From assembly GCF_008298035.1 (NCBI RefSeq), contig NZ_CP042910.1, forward strand, positions 6,882,001 to 6,946,000: a stretch of 64,000 nucleotides of DNA. The letters are read 5' to 3'. Positions 52,142-61,143 of the stretch are shown here, piece by piece. The notes below the pieces were generated by a model. It had not been told where the DNA came from. It made no database searches and saw only the letters and a program-made list of their open reading frames with translations. The DNA comes from Gimesia maris (GTDB taxonomy: Bacteria > Planctomycetota > Planctomycetia > Planctomycetales > Planctomycetaceae). Both the position numbers and the translations under genes were made by a program. Every line of letters starts with the position of its first letter. Positions within the stretch are counted from its first letter, which is position 1.

Positions 52142-53962
52142 TTACCTGGCGCGATACAGCAGGACCGGCTCTATTTCCGATGCCTCACCTGGTGAGGATT
52201 GATTCAATCTGACCAGCAGGCTGGGAACGTAATCGTAAGAATGAACCAGTTGAAAACGTTCGCGGACTGCGTTGAACTGTTTCTGAAAATCCGGGTCGGT
52301 TGCCGCATGGGGGCCCACAATCAGGTAAGCGGGATTCTGCGGAGAAAGCGAATTCAGAAACTCCAGATCAGCCACTGGACCGGTTAGAGGATGCCCCTGA
52401 GACTGGATGTTAAAAAACAGAGCAGGTTCCGCATAGGTGTAGAGTATGGCATTCTCGCTGCTGATATCTGACTGGGAACGGAGATCAGCAAGTATGTTTT
52501 GCGCGATCGCCTCCAGGTCGTCACGCGTCTGCCAGGCAACCATCGTCCAGGGCTTGAATGCGACGACCAGTAATGCCGCCACCGCGACCACACCGACCGC
52601 CGGAGAAATACGGAAACGATGCCGACCTGAACCCGTGGAAGATTGAAACAGCTCAAACAACGATCCTCCCGCGCGCTGTTCCAACCAGCCAGCAAAGGCA
52701 GCAGTTCCCAGCCAGGCTGAGATAGTCCAGGGAATCGTCAGACGGGGATAGGGATAGTAAAGTGGTGTCGCAAGCAGCAGGCCACAAAACCAGGCAGCCA
52801 GCAACCAGGCAGCCAGCTCTCGATTCAGTTCGTCATCCGAAACCTGTACCTGCCCGGTGGAGAGCGGAAGACGAAAACGACCCGCAGGCAAAAACAGCTG
52901 CAGCAGAATTCCAGCGCTCGCCAGCAGACCGAGTACGGGGCTGATCCCCACAAACGCAGAAAGCAAAACCGGAGTAGCAGCAAACAGACCTAACAGGATC
53001 AGGTTCCACGTGGAACCGGGAGTCTGGCTATCGGATATTTCAGCAGGTTGATTTCCAGATTTCGATATTCTCGAGCAGACACATAACAGGCAGAGTGCCA
53101 GACAGACCAACCCCAGGCTGAGGAAACCGAACGTGCCTTCCAGCAGTCGATGGTTCTGCCATTGACGCCAGAAGGAATGGAACCAGCCGGAGAATCCCAC
53201 GACGTAGCGGCTGTGATTGGCAGCGACGACAGAGTACCCGCCCGACTTCTGCAGTCCGATGAGGACGGGAGACCAGACCAGAAATGCGACGATCACAACG
53301 ACCAGCCATCGGAGAAAATAACTGGCAGGCCGTTGCAGCTGACGCCGACGAAACAGAACCCATGGTATCAATCCCGAGAGTCCCACCACCAGGGGAAGCC
53401 AGCCATTGTATTTGATCGACCACCCTGCCCCTGTCACGATGCCTGCCAGGAGAGGCCACTTCCAGTCAACTGAGATGAAACTTTTCCAGGTCAGGTAAAC
53501 CGCCAGCAGGAGACAGAAACCGAGTCCCACATCGGTAAGAGCCACTCTGCTATAGAGCAGATGCAGGTCGCTCAGGCTGGCCAGCGTCAGAGCCACCAGC
53601 CCCGCGGCAGGACCAAACCACTCGCGGGCCACCCACCAGATCACCAGGACCGTCAGCATTCCAAACAGCAGCGAAGGCAGAAAGACTCCCAGGGGCCCGC
53701 TTCCCAGAAAGATCATCGACCACTCAATCAGGAACGGGAAGAGAGGCGGCGCGTAATAAAAACGGCCCGGGTACTCGGCCCCCTGCTCTGCGGAGAACCA
53801 CAAGTTCGATGCGTAAACACCTTCGTCGAAATGTTCGACCCCGGAACTGGATAGAAACAGAACCCGTAACAGGCATCCCACCAGCAGGATCAAGGCAACC
53901 ACGATCTTCTCCGGTTGCGGGATGGATGTTGTTTTCTGATCTGTCTGCTTGAGTCGCGCCAC
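52142..53962 (-). CDS. GT39/ArnT-like integral membrane glycosyltransferase
   Basis: 606 residues read from GTG 53962. About 11-13 membrane segments. Near the N-terminus FDEGVYA (in GVEHFDEGVYASNLWF) is the acidic DE motif of the dolichol-phosphate-mannose/ArnT family, followed by APPLFPFLIEW and SRVALTDVGLGF. The C-terminal 150 residues are a soluble outer domain. It likely transfers a sugar from a lipid carrier to a protein or lipid. A perfect parS-like palindrome lies inside the coding sequence (53002-53017), codons read through it normally. Confidence 0.85.
   Translation of the reverse strand: MARLKQTDQKTTSIPQPEKIVVALILLVGCLLRVLFLSSSGVEHFDEGVYASNLWFSAEQGAEYPGRFYYAPPLFPFLIEWSMIFLGSGPLGVFLPSLLFGMLTVLVIWWVAREWFGPAAGLVALTLASLSDLHLLYSRVALTDVGLGFCLLLAVYLTWKSFISVDWKWPLLAGIVTGAGWSIKYNGWLPLVVGLSGLIPWVLFRRRQLQRPASYFLRWLVVVIVAFLVWSPVLIGLQKSGGYSVVAANHSRYVVGFSGWFHSFWRQWQNHRLLEGTFGFLSLGLVCLALCLLCVCSRISKSGNQPAEISDSQTPGSTWNLILLGLFAATPVLLSAFVGISPVLGLLASAGILLQLFLPAGRFRLPLSTGQVQVSDDELNRELAAWLLAAWFCGLLLATPLYYPYPRLTIPWTISAWLGTAAFAGWLEQRAGGSLFELFQSSTGSGRHRFRISPAVGVVAVAALLVVAFKPWTMVAWQTRDDLEAIAQNILADLRSQSDISSENAILYTYAEPALFFNIQSQGHPLTGPVADLEFLNSLSPQNPAYLIVGPHAATDPDFQKQFNAVRERFQLVHSYDYVPSLLVRLNQSSPGEASEIEPVLLYRAR
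53002..53017. promoter_or_regulatory. parS-like site 3, inside a gene
   Basis: GGTTCCACGTGGAACC, an exact palindrome matching the parS core TTCCACGTGGAA. About 0.9 kb from site 2. Lies in the coding sequence of the glycosyltransferase. Confidence 0.75.
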
Positions 53963-54260
53963 GTCCGGCTTTCATTATTGATGTCGATAAAGGTTGGAAT
54001 TCAAGTTATTAAATTCTACAGGAACCGTGGCGTTATGCCTATCAATTCCACCGATTCGTGATTTATCATAGACAGCACGGTCGCAGATGCCTGTACTGCC
54101 AGTCTGAGACGAGATGAATAATCGAAAACACGAATTGGGATTCCAGGCCGTCTGCCTATAATCCAGTGGGTGATATTATCGAATATTGCTCCGTAAGACA
54201 GCCCTGTCTGAGTGGGATCTGCAAACGTCAACAGAACATTTTTGGTATCAGAAGAGAGAG
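53963..54260. other. Spacer between divergent genes
   Basis: About 300 nt. A minus-strand frame over 54016-54285 overlaps the TPR start and shows no family features; probably not a gene. Confidence 0.35.
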
Positions 54261-54587
54261 ATGAATTCGATGAGTACTCCAGCAAGCCTGTATGATGAAG
54301 CAGTCAAAATTTACGAAGGCGGGAATATTGAGCAAGCCGTCGAGAAGCTGAATGAAGTTCTGGCGATGGATGAAAGCTATACCCTGGCTCATTCTGCCAT
54401 CGCTGTGTACTACCAGAAGCTTGGCAAATTTGACGATGCCATTGCACACGCTACGAAAGTCACCGAGCTGGAACCGGATGACCATTTCTCGTATCTACAA
54501 CTCTCAGTGATCTGCCAGCGCTGTGGACGCATTCAAGAGGCGGAAGATGCCCTGGCGAAAGCACACTCGATGGGACAGGGAAAATAA
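54261..54587 (+). CDS. Small TPR protein
   Basis: 108 residues from ATG 54261 (GAAGAGAGAG directly before it; a second ATG lies 9 nt on). Three tetratricopeptide repeats: YDEAVKIYEGGNIEQAVEKLNEVLAMDESY, HSAIAVYYQKLGKFDDAIAHATKVTELEPDD, SYLQLSVICQRCGRIQEAEDALAKAHSMG. The CQRCGR pair of Cys is unusual within a TPR. Cytosolic, without signal peptide. A scaffold role is all that can be said. Confidence 0.85.
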   Translation: MNSMSTPASLYDEAVKIYEGGNIEQAVEKLNEVLAMDESYTLAHSAIAVYYQKLGKFDDAIAHATKVTELEPDDHFSYLQLSVICQRCGRIQEAEDALAKAHSMGQGK

Positions 54588-54615
54588 ACTGTCCGATTCT
54601 GATCTGATAAAACAT

Positions 54616-54652
54616 AAAGCCCTCACCCGAATTTCGAGTGAGGGCTTTTTTT
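54616..54652 (+). terminator. Terminator of the small TPR gene
   Basis: AAAGCCCTCAC and GTGAGGGCTTT, 11-nt loop, then Ts. It could also serve the convergent lipoprotein gene, given the A run on the other side. Confidence 0.9.
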
Positions 54653-54672
54653 ATCATAGGTCGCGTCGAGGG

Positions 54673-55530
54673 TCACTCGTCAGTAATCACCCGGAACGGT
54701 GACTCATCATCCGCCTGAAACGGCGACGGAGCTGTAGGTTGGTCCTCGCGAACTTCCTCAAAAGGATTTTCGATTTCGGCAGAAACCGTAGCAGACTGTT
54801 GTTGAATGACGGCTGGATTTTCATCGAATGAAATCCGCGCTGGCTCTGCGGGTGTCAGTCGCTCGCGGGAGACAGCCTGTTTGACGGAAGTGGTATTTTC
54901 GATCTGTGCAATTTTCAGAGGCGAGGTCGTATTAAAGATACGGCCATCGGGCGACTTCATACGCACGACCAGGGTCAGTTCTGAATTATGTGGTGTGGTC
55001 TGCCAGGGCAGTTCGAAGCGGAACCCGGAACCGGCAAAGCCGGAGTACCAGTGAGAGCGCACTTCCTGGCTGTCGAAGGTCCACAGGCCAACCCTTCGAT
55101 TCTCTTCGGGCTGATTCAGATCGACCAGTTCCAGTTCGAAATCGGCGGGCAGTTTGACCGTTTCCCCATCGGCGTCATGGGGGGTGACGACGGTCGTCCA
55201 GAGTTCATCCCCCTGTTTGCTGTCCAGGTCCACGCCCCCGGTGAGCAGGCTGTTAACCTTCACACCGGTTACTTTGTAGAGGGCTTTGGTCTGCTCGGGC
55301 AGCAGGCTGCCGCTGGATGCTTTCGCCAGTTGCTTCGACATCTCTTCAGACTGATGTCGTGCCGAATCCAGAGCATGCTGCGATTCTTTCAAATCGCGCT
55401 GCAAGGCAAAAATACTGTCTTCCTGCTGACGCAGTCGGGCTTCCAGCAAATCAGAATGACCACGACCTCCACACCCGGTAAGGGTGAGAATCAACAACAA
55501 CGACATCCATGTCGTAAGGTATTGCTTCAT
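54673..55530 (-). CDS. Lipoprotein with coiled coil
   Basis: 285 residues. Lipobox LTGC with Cys at residue 20. A coiled coil follows (LLEARLRQQEDSIFALQRDLKESQHALDSARHQSEEMSKQL), then a beta-type domain of about 130 residues (VTPHDADGETVKLPADFELELVDL ... HNSELTLVVRMKSPDGR) and a Pro/Glu-rich tail. No family recognised. Envelope location is certain from the signal; the role is open. 55 nt after the clpP gene on the same strand. Confidence 0.75.
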   Translation of the reverse strand: MKQYLTTWMSLLLILTLTGCGGRGHSDLLEARLRQQEDSIFALQRDLKESQHALDSARHQSEEMSKQLAKASSGSLLPEQTKALYKVTGVKVNSLLTGGVDLDSKQGDELWTTVVTPHDADGETVKLPADFELELVDLNQPEENRRVGLWTFDSQEVRSHWYSGFAGSGFRFELPWQTTPHNSELTLVVRMKSPDGRIFNTTSPLKIAQIENTTSVKQAVSRERLTPAEPARISFDENPAVIQQQSATVSAEIENPFEEVREDQPTAPSPFQADDESPFRVITDE

Positions 55531-55587
55531 CGGAAATCAATTTCAGCAGAAGACGTTTCTTCTGCCCTCCTCTAAATCAGATTGAAA

Positions 55588-56193
55588 TTATTCTTTGGTT
55601 CCAGGCAGTTCAAGATGCTCCAGAACGTTGTCAATCAGACCGTACGACTTGGCTTCCTGGGCATCCATGAAGTTGTCGCGGTCTGTATCCTCTTCAATTT
55701 TTTCGAGCGTCTGACCAGTGTGATGCAGCAGAATCTCATTCAGACGCCGCTTCATCTTCAGTACTTCTTTCGCATGAATTTCCAGATCGGTTGCCGTTCC
55801 CTGCATCCCGGCCAGTGGCTGGTGAATCATGATGCGGCTGTTCGGTAACGCGTTGCGTTTTCCGGCGGCACCCGCAGTCAGCAACAGGGCACCCATACTG
55901 GCAGCCTGCCCGATACAGTAGGTCGCCACGTCACAGGAGATGTACTGCATCGTATCATAGATGGCCATTCCCGCGGTTACGGAACCACCGGGTGAATTGA
56001 TGTAAAAATGGATGTCTGCTTCGGGATCATCGAACTGGAGGAACAGCAGCTGGGCGACCAGACTTTGTGCCACCTGATCGTTGACCTGTGACCCCATCAT
56101 CACGATGCGGTCCTGCAGCAGACGACTGTAAATATCCATGGCCCGTTCATCGCGGCCATTCTTTTCGATCACATAAGGAGTAAGGACCGTCAT
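55588..56193 (-). CDS. clpP: ATP-dependent Clp protease proteolytic subunit ClpP
   Basis: 201 residues. Catalytic triad Ser99 ([10 protein letters not shown]), His124 (MIHQP) and Asp173 (TDRDNFM). [19 protein letters not shown] is the handle and oligomer region. Forms tetradecamers that degrade proteins fed by ClpX or ClpA/C. It is the second gene of a tandem clpP pair; the upstream paralogue ends 78 nt before it. No clpX follows here. Confidence 0.95.
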   Translation of the reverse strand: MTVLTPYVIEKNGRDERAMDIYSRLLQDRIVMMGSQVNDQVAQSLVAQLLFLQFDDPEADIHFYINSPGGSVTAGMAIYDTMQYISCDVATYCIGQAASMGALLLTAGAAGKRNALPNSRIMIHQPLAGMQGTATDLEIHAKEVLKMKRRLNEILLHHTGQTLEKIEEDTDRDNFMDAQEAKSYGLIDNVLEHLELPGTKE

Positions 56194-56271
56194 ATAAAAC
56201 TCACTTCAATTGATGATAAATTTGATGGTTGATAATCATTCGACAGTCTGTCTGCCGACGTATGTTGTTTT

Positions 56272-56898
56272 CTATTCTTTGTCTTTATCTTTTTTATCGC
56301 GAACCAGCAGTTCATCGACCAGGCCGTATTCAACCGACTGGGGAGCGGTCAAAAAGCGATCGCGCGAGGTATCGAGGGCAATCTGTTCGATTGACTGACC
56401 GGTGTGGTTGGCCAGAATCTGGTTTAAAACTTCACGTGTATCGAGGATGTCTTTGGCCTGAATTTCGATGTCGGAAACCTGTCCGCCGACTTCGCCGTAA
56501 GGCTGATGAATCATCATTTTGGCGTGAGGCAGAATGTAACGTTTGCCTTTCTGACCGCCGGCGACCAGGATCGCTCCGCCACTGGCTGCCAGGCCGACAC
56601 AGTAAGTGGCGACATCGCATTCAATAAACTGCATCGTATCGTAGATGGCCATTGTGGAGGTCACGGAACCGCCGGGGGAATTGACGTATAAATTGATGTC
56701 CTGGTGCCGGTTTTCGGACTGCAGGTACAGCAGCTTCATCACGATTAAATTCGCGCTGGCATCGTTGATCACGCTGTCCAGAAAGATGATCCGGTTGTCC
56801 AGCAGGAGATCGCCAATCCCCATCTGACGCTGCTGTGAATAACTTCTGGCACGCTGATTTGCCTGCGTTGGCATCTGCCCGGAAAGGGGGTCAAACAT
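56272..56898 (-). CDS. ClpP paralogue
   Basis: 208 residues from ATG 56898 (AGGAT 8 nt upstream); a longer frame start is less likely. Triad Ser106 (GLAASGGAIL), His131 (MIHQP) and Asp180 (TSRDRFL) intact. Longer, Gln/Arg-rich N-terminus (PTQANQRARSYSQQRQMG) than its neighbour. Ser-Gly-Gly replaces Ser-Met-Gly. As in other phyla with two ClpPs, the pair may form a mixed two-ring complex (inference). Confidence 0.93.
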   Translation of the reverse strand: MFDPLSGQMPTQANQRARSYSQQRQMGIGDLLLDNRIIFLDSVINDASANLIVMKLLYLQSENRHQDINLYVNSPGGSVTSTMAIYDTMQFIECDVATYCVGLAASGGAILVAGGQKGKRYILPHAKMMIHQPYGEVGGQVSDIEIQAKDILDTREVLNQILANHTGQSIEQIALDTSRDRFLTAPQSVEYGLVDELLVRDKKDKDKE

Positions 56899-57460
56899 GA
56901 TATGATCCTGAGATGTAATGGTTGCTATAGTGACTCGTGACGAGGTTAATTCTGATTTAACTCTCACATCGTTTTGAACCACCGACTATGGCTGGCCTGC
57001 GACAGGCAGTCAAGCGGCAGCTCGATTATTTCTGTTCCCTGACAGGGAGGAAGAGAGCCTGTTTTGACCCGCACACGTTCGCGCAGGAAGACCCTCCTGT
57101 TGATTTGAAAATTATATACCGTTCCTTATCCGATTTCCCTGTGATTCGTCAAGAGACGTTATGCAAAGTTCCCTTTCGCAGCAGTCTCAACATCGCTTTC
57201 TTTTTCTCTCTGGACTCAGTCAGTTTTACCGGAACGTCTCCAGGTTTGTCTGAATCAAGTATAATAATACGAGAGATCACATGTGAATGTGACGCCCTTT
57301 AGGAAAGCTTAGGTTGTCAGCACCCCGGCAAAAAGCGTACACATATACAGTATCTGAATTAACGGTAAAAAATCTCCGAGATCCGGCGAACTCTGGTCTT
57401 ATCGAGGTGACGTTGATTGGTGAGCAAGGCGCTTTATGAAAATACGGTAATCTGCCTCGA
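56899..57460. other. Spacer upstream of the clpP pair
   Basis: About 560 nt, no recognisable gene on either strand. It holds the clpP promoter. No terminator with a clear T run was found for the DUF1559 gene ending at 57461. Confidence 0.35.
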
Positions 57461-58543
57461 TCAGAAATCACCCTCTTCCAGTTCCGCCTGTTCGTATCGC
57501 TGACCGGCGGGAGTGAGCAGGCGGGCGTAGATGGCTGGATCAATTTCGGGCGAAAACGATTTACCACTCCCATCACAGAAAATCACGTTCACTGAGCCAC
57601 TGGGGTGATTGGAACTGGGGCGCCACGCGGTTCCCTTCTTCGCGTTCAGGTGAGCACCGATGCGGGAATCGGTTGAAGTGGTTTTATTCTGCAGATCGAA
57701 TCCGGTGGGAAGTTTCAACGTCGTGCTGCCGCTGGGATAGACACCCTGCATGTCGATGCCGAAACCCAGGCTGCCTGTATCCTGTTCGGACCAGTTTCCG
57801 GCCTGCAGGTTTTCTGACAGCATTAACGTCTGAGCCAGTCCGTCCCCTTCCGAAATGAAATCCAGAGACATGCGGGAAGTGAACGGTCGCCAGAACACGC
57901 CGCTGGCAAACTTGACCGGAACGTCGTCCGTCGTCGCAGGATCTCCATCCAGACCGCCATCGCCGGCCGGATGATGACCGACTCCGGTGGAGGCGTTATA
58001 ACCTACCCCCGTCTTGTTATAGTTGGCCGTCACATATCCAACATTAACAACATAAGAGAGTGCCCCCTGATCTGTTGCAGACTCGTCACTGGGGCAGGAG
58101 AAGACGGGAAAGCGAATGGCGTTCAATCCAGCCAGTTGTTTGATCGCGTCTGTATTCGTATCGGGATCTGCTGCCAGCTTCGCAGTCGTATCCCACCGCT
58201 GACGAAAACCGACATTGTCCAGGAAGGGCAGAATTGTGGTGCACCAGGTCAGGTCATCATAACCGGCATTGGCATTCGGATCATCCTCGGTGGAAACCTG
58301 CTGATTGGGATCCACCAGCAGCGGTAATTCAGAGTTGGCCCCTGAGGAAAAATTGATCGTTGCCAGACCGATATTTCGCATGTTGTTCAGACAAGACAGC
58401 TTTTTGGCTACTCCTCGCGCTCGTTCACGGGCCGGTAAGATCAGCGCGATCAGGAGCGCGATGACGAACAGGACTACTAACAGTTCGATCTTCGAAAAGC
58501 CGTGGCGCTGTTTTAAAATTGTGTTCGTTATTTGTGTCTTCAT
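57461..58543 (-). CDS. DUF1559-type protein with prepilin leader, tandem copy 3
   Basis: 360 residues from ATG 58543 (GGAG 7 nt upstream); an ATG 12 nt earlier is in frame. The leader is HG|FSKIELLVVLFVIALLIALILP, with Lys where Leu is usual. Core: CLNNMRNIGLATINF, SFISEGDGLAQTLMLSENLQAG-type block, [24 protein letters not shown]. It belongs to a DUF1559-like branch with '[13 protein letters not shown]' and shared C-terminus '[11 protein letters not shown]'. Third in a row of three paralogues; the gap to the previous one is 12 nt. Confidence 0.85.
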   Translation of the reverse strand: MKTQITNTILKQRHGFSKIELLVVLFVIALLIALILPARERARGVAKKLSCLNNMRNIGLATINFSSGANSELPLLVDPNQQVSTEDDPNANAGYDDLTWCTTILPFLDNVGFRQRWDTTAKLAADPDTNTDAIKQLAGLNAIRFPVFSCPSDESATDQGALSYVVNVGYVTANYNKTGVGYNASTGVGHHPAGDGGLDGDPATTDDVPVKFASGVFWRPFTSRMSLDFISEGDGLAQTLMLSENLQAGNWSEQDTGSLGFGIDMQGVYPSGSTTLKLPTGFDLQNKTTSTDSRIGAHLNAKKGTAWRPSSNHPSGSVNVIFCDGSGKSFSPEIDPAIYARLLTPAGQRYEQAELEEGDF

Positions 58544-58555
58544 GCTTTTCTCCAT

Positions 58556-59602
58556 CTAGAAAGAAGTGCCATCTACAGCATCCTGGCCATAGCGTAAACC
58601 CGCGGGTGTGAATAGTCGCGCGTACACGCCGGGATCCATGGATGGTACCAGCGATCTTCCACTGCCATCACAGTAGATCACATTTACGGCACCACTGGGG
58701 TGATTGGAACTGGGTCTCCAGGCGGTCCCCTTCTCTGCTCTCAGTTGGGAACCGATGCGTGAATCCGTGGTTGCCGTTCGCAGATCATAGTTGGCAGGCA
58801 GTTTCAGCGAAGCACCGTTGAGGATGCCTGCCATGTCCACACCAAAGCCGATCTCACCTGTCGTCGTCGCATGCCATTCGCCGGCCTGCAGATTTTCTGA
58901 CAGCATCAACGTCTGTGTCATGCCGTCGGCGGCGGAAATGAAATCCAGCGACATGCGAGAGGTATGCGGTCGCCAGAAGACACCCGAGGCAAATTTCATG
59001 GGGACATCAGTGTCGACAGAGGGATCCGCATCAAAGCCGCCATCGGCGCTGTTCGCGTAATGCGATGTATCAGACGCGGTATTAAAATTTGAAGTCACAT
59101 AACCAATATTGGCACAATAAGAGAGCGCACCGGGATCGGCAGCAGTATCATCATCGTAACAGGTAAAAATGGGAATGCGGGTCGCCTTTAACTGCGACAG
59201 TTTTTTTTCCGCCGCAGATTGCACAGTAGAATCGGGGCCCGCCGCGACACGGGCTGTTAAATCCCAGCGTTCACGGAAGCCGACCTGATCCAGATAGGGG
59301 AGGATGGCAATACACCAGGACCGGTTCGCGTTGTGCGCATTTCCATGGGTCGACCAGATACGATCTGTATCCACCAATAATGGCAGCTGGCTATTGTCAG
59401 TCGATGAATAGTTGACGATTGCCAGGCCGAGATTGCGCATGTTGTTGAGACAGGACAGTTTTTTTGACGATTGTCTTGAACGCTGGAGGGCGGGCAGGGT
59501 CAGTGAAACCACGATGCCTATCATTACGATCGTCACCACCAGCTCGAGCAGCGAATACCCGCTGCGCTGCAGTTGTGTCTGCCTGGTTCTCTGGGTCTGC
59601 AT
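58556..59602 (-). CDS. DUF1559-type protein with prepilin leader, tandem copy 2
   Basis: 348 residues from ATG 59602 (AGGAG 7 nt upstream); the longer frame start would run through a terminator and is rejected. Leader SG|YSLLELVVTIVMIGIVVSLTLPAL has Tyr in place of Phe at the +1 position, which is rare. Core and end match its neighbours: [55 protein letters not shown] terminator stands just upstream, so it probably has its own promoter. Confidence 0.85.
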   Translation of the reverse strand: MQTQRTRQTQLQRSGYSLLELVVTIVMIGIVVSLTLPALQRSRQSSKKLSCLNNMRNLGLAIVNYSSTDNSQLPLLVDTDRIWSTHGNAHNANRSWCIAILPYLDQVGFRERWDLTARVAAGPDSTVQSAAEKKLSQLKATRIPIFTCYDDDTAADPGALSYCANIGYVTSNFNTASDTSHYANSADGGFDADPSVDTDVPMKFASGVFWRPHTSRMSLDFISAADGMTQTLMLSENLQAGEWHATTTGEIGFGVDMAGILNGASLKLPANYDLRTATTDSRIGSQLRAEKGTAWRPSSNHPSGAVNVIYCDGSGRSLVPSMDPGVYARLFTPAGLRYGQDAVDGTSF

Positions 59603-59654
59603 GAGATGCTCCTGCTCAGCCCGGGACGGTATGACAGTCTGTGAACCGGCCATA

Positions 59655-59689
59655 AAAAAAGCACCAGAGATCCTAAGATCCCTGGTGCC
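59655..59689 (-). terminator. Terminator between DUF1559 copies 1 and 2
   Basis: Minus strand GCACCAGGGATC-TTAG-GATCTCTGGTGC followed by seven Ts. About 60 nt past the stop of copy 1. Splits what looks like one array. Confidence 0.9.
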
Positions 59690-59751
59690 CGCATGTTTGA
59701 ACCGATTTGAGAACAATGACTCAAATAAAGGTTGCAGTCAACTTCACTCGC

Positions 59752-60831
59752 TTAGAAGGAAGTCCCGTCAACCACAGCCTGACCATAACGCAGTCCAGCG
59801 GGAGTGAGCAGACGAGCGTAGACGCCTGCATCCATCTGTGGTGTCAGTGATTTTCCACTACCATCGCAGAAGATCACATTCACAGCACCACTGGGGTGGT
59901 TCGAGCTGGGACGCCACGCAGTTCCTTTGGCGGCGGTCAGGTTGGAACCAATCCGTGAATCATTGCCAGTCACACTATTCAACAGATTGAACGCAGGACT
60001 GGCAGTTGCTAAGTTCAAAGAGCCGGTGCTCATGTTTAATCCCTGCATATCAACTCCGAATGCAAGTCTACCCGTATACAAGAGGCCTTCTTCTGCTGGG
60101 TCCACACATGCCCATTCACCCGCCTGCAGATTTTCAGTCAACATTAAAGTCTGTGTCATTCCATCAGCAGCTGAGATGAAGTCGAGCGACATTCTTGAAG
60201 TACTGGGACGCCAGAAAACACCTGTAGCAAATTTGACAGGGAGACCAGCGGTTGACATTGCGGTACCATCCAGTGCAGTATCGCTGCCTGGACCATGATT
60301 CGAGTCCCCGTCAGCGTTATAACTACCGGTTACATACCCACTATTCACAACATAAGAGAGTGCCCCTAAGTCGGTACTAAACTGGTCATCAGGACAACTG
60401 AAGACTGGAAAACGGGTTCTATTCAAAGCAATCAAATTACTCGGATCTGCACCACTTACTGCAGCAGCACTGGCTGTCTGATCCCAACGCTGACGAAAAC
60501 CGACCGAATCAAGGAATGGTAAAATAGTGGTACACCAAGACAAGTCATCCCAGTGAGTATTGGGATTTGTTGCATAGTCAGTTGTTTCAATGTTTGGATC
60601 CACCAGCAGTGGCAACTGTGAGTTGGCACCGGAGGAGAAGTTGACGACGGCCAGTCCGACGTTTCGCATGTTGTTCAGACAGGACAGTTTTCGCGCTGCA
60701 GCACGGGCACTTTGAATGGCCGGCAGGGTCAGCGACACCAGGATGCCGATGATGGTGATCACCACCAGCAGTTCGATCAGCGTAAACCCTTTACGCTTTT
60801 GCAGCTTTTGTTTGGTTCGACAAATATTCAT
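59752..60831 (-). CDS. DUF1559-type protein with prepilin leader, tandem copy 1
   Basis: 359 residues from ATG 60831 (GAGGAG 7 nt upstream); the longer frame start is rejected. Leader [38 protein letters not shown] is canonical. Core [30 protein letters not shown], then a C-terminal [27 protein letters not shown] and [13 protein letters not shown], all shared with the two following copies. It has its own terminator. Confidence 0.88.
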   Translation of the reverse strand: MNICRTKQKLQKRKGFTLIELLVVITIIGILVSLTLPAIQSARAAARKLSCLNNMRNVGLAVVNFSSGANSQLPLLVDPNIETTDYATNPNTHWDDLSWCTTILPFLDSVGFRQRWDQTASAAAVSGADPSNLIALNRTRFPVFSCPDDQFSTDLGALSYVVNSGYVTGSYNADGDSNHGPGSDTALDGTAMSTAGLPVKFATGVFWRPSTSRMSLDFISAADGMTQTLMLTENLQAGEWACVDPAEEGLLYTGRLAFGVDMQGLNMSTGSLNLATASPAFNLLNSVTGNDSRIGSNLTAAKGTAWRPSSNHPSGAVNVIFCDGSGKSLTPQMDAGVYARLLTPAGLRYGQAVVDGTSF

Positions 60832-61143
60832 GTCATTCTCCTCACTAGAAATACGGTTCAAACAGATTATATATTACTTGTGTTCAAGTATCAAAAACAA
60901 ACTCAAAAACATCTCATTTCCACAGGAAACCAGAGGATCCCCGGACTAATCCACTCTACAGGAACAGACGCTTTAACCGTCTACTTCCCACAGACTCTAC
61001 TCACAGGCCCGCGACCAGAGCTGGTAATTCAGGCTACATGTCATCCCCCCTCATTCCTGTGCCACTATTAACCATTATACCCGATTGTCCTGTTGTAATT
61101 ATCAGGTAAAACAATGTGGTTCCTTTTTTCTTGCTGATAACGC
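60832..61143. other. Spacer between the large gene and the DUF1559 array
   Basis: About 310 nt, AT-rich, no recognised structure. It should contain the promoter of the DUF1559 array. Confidence 0.35.

Noticed and set aside
54016-54285. An 89-residue minus-strand frame overlapping the small TPR gene
   Set aside because: No ribosome site or motif, and it overlaps the start of a clear TPR gene on the other strand.
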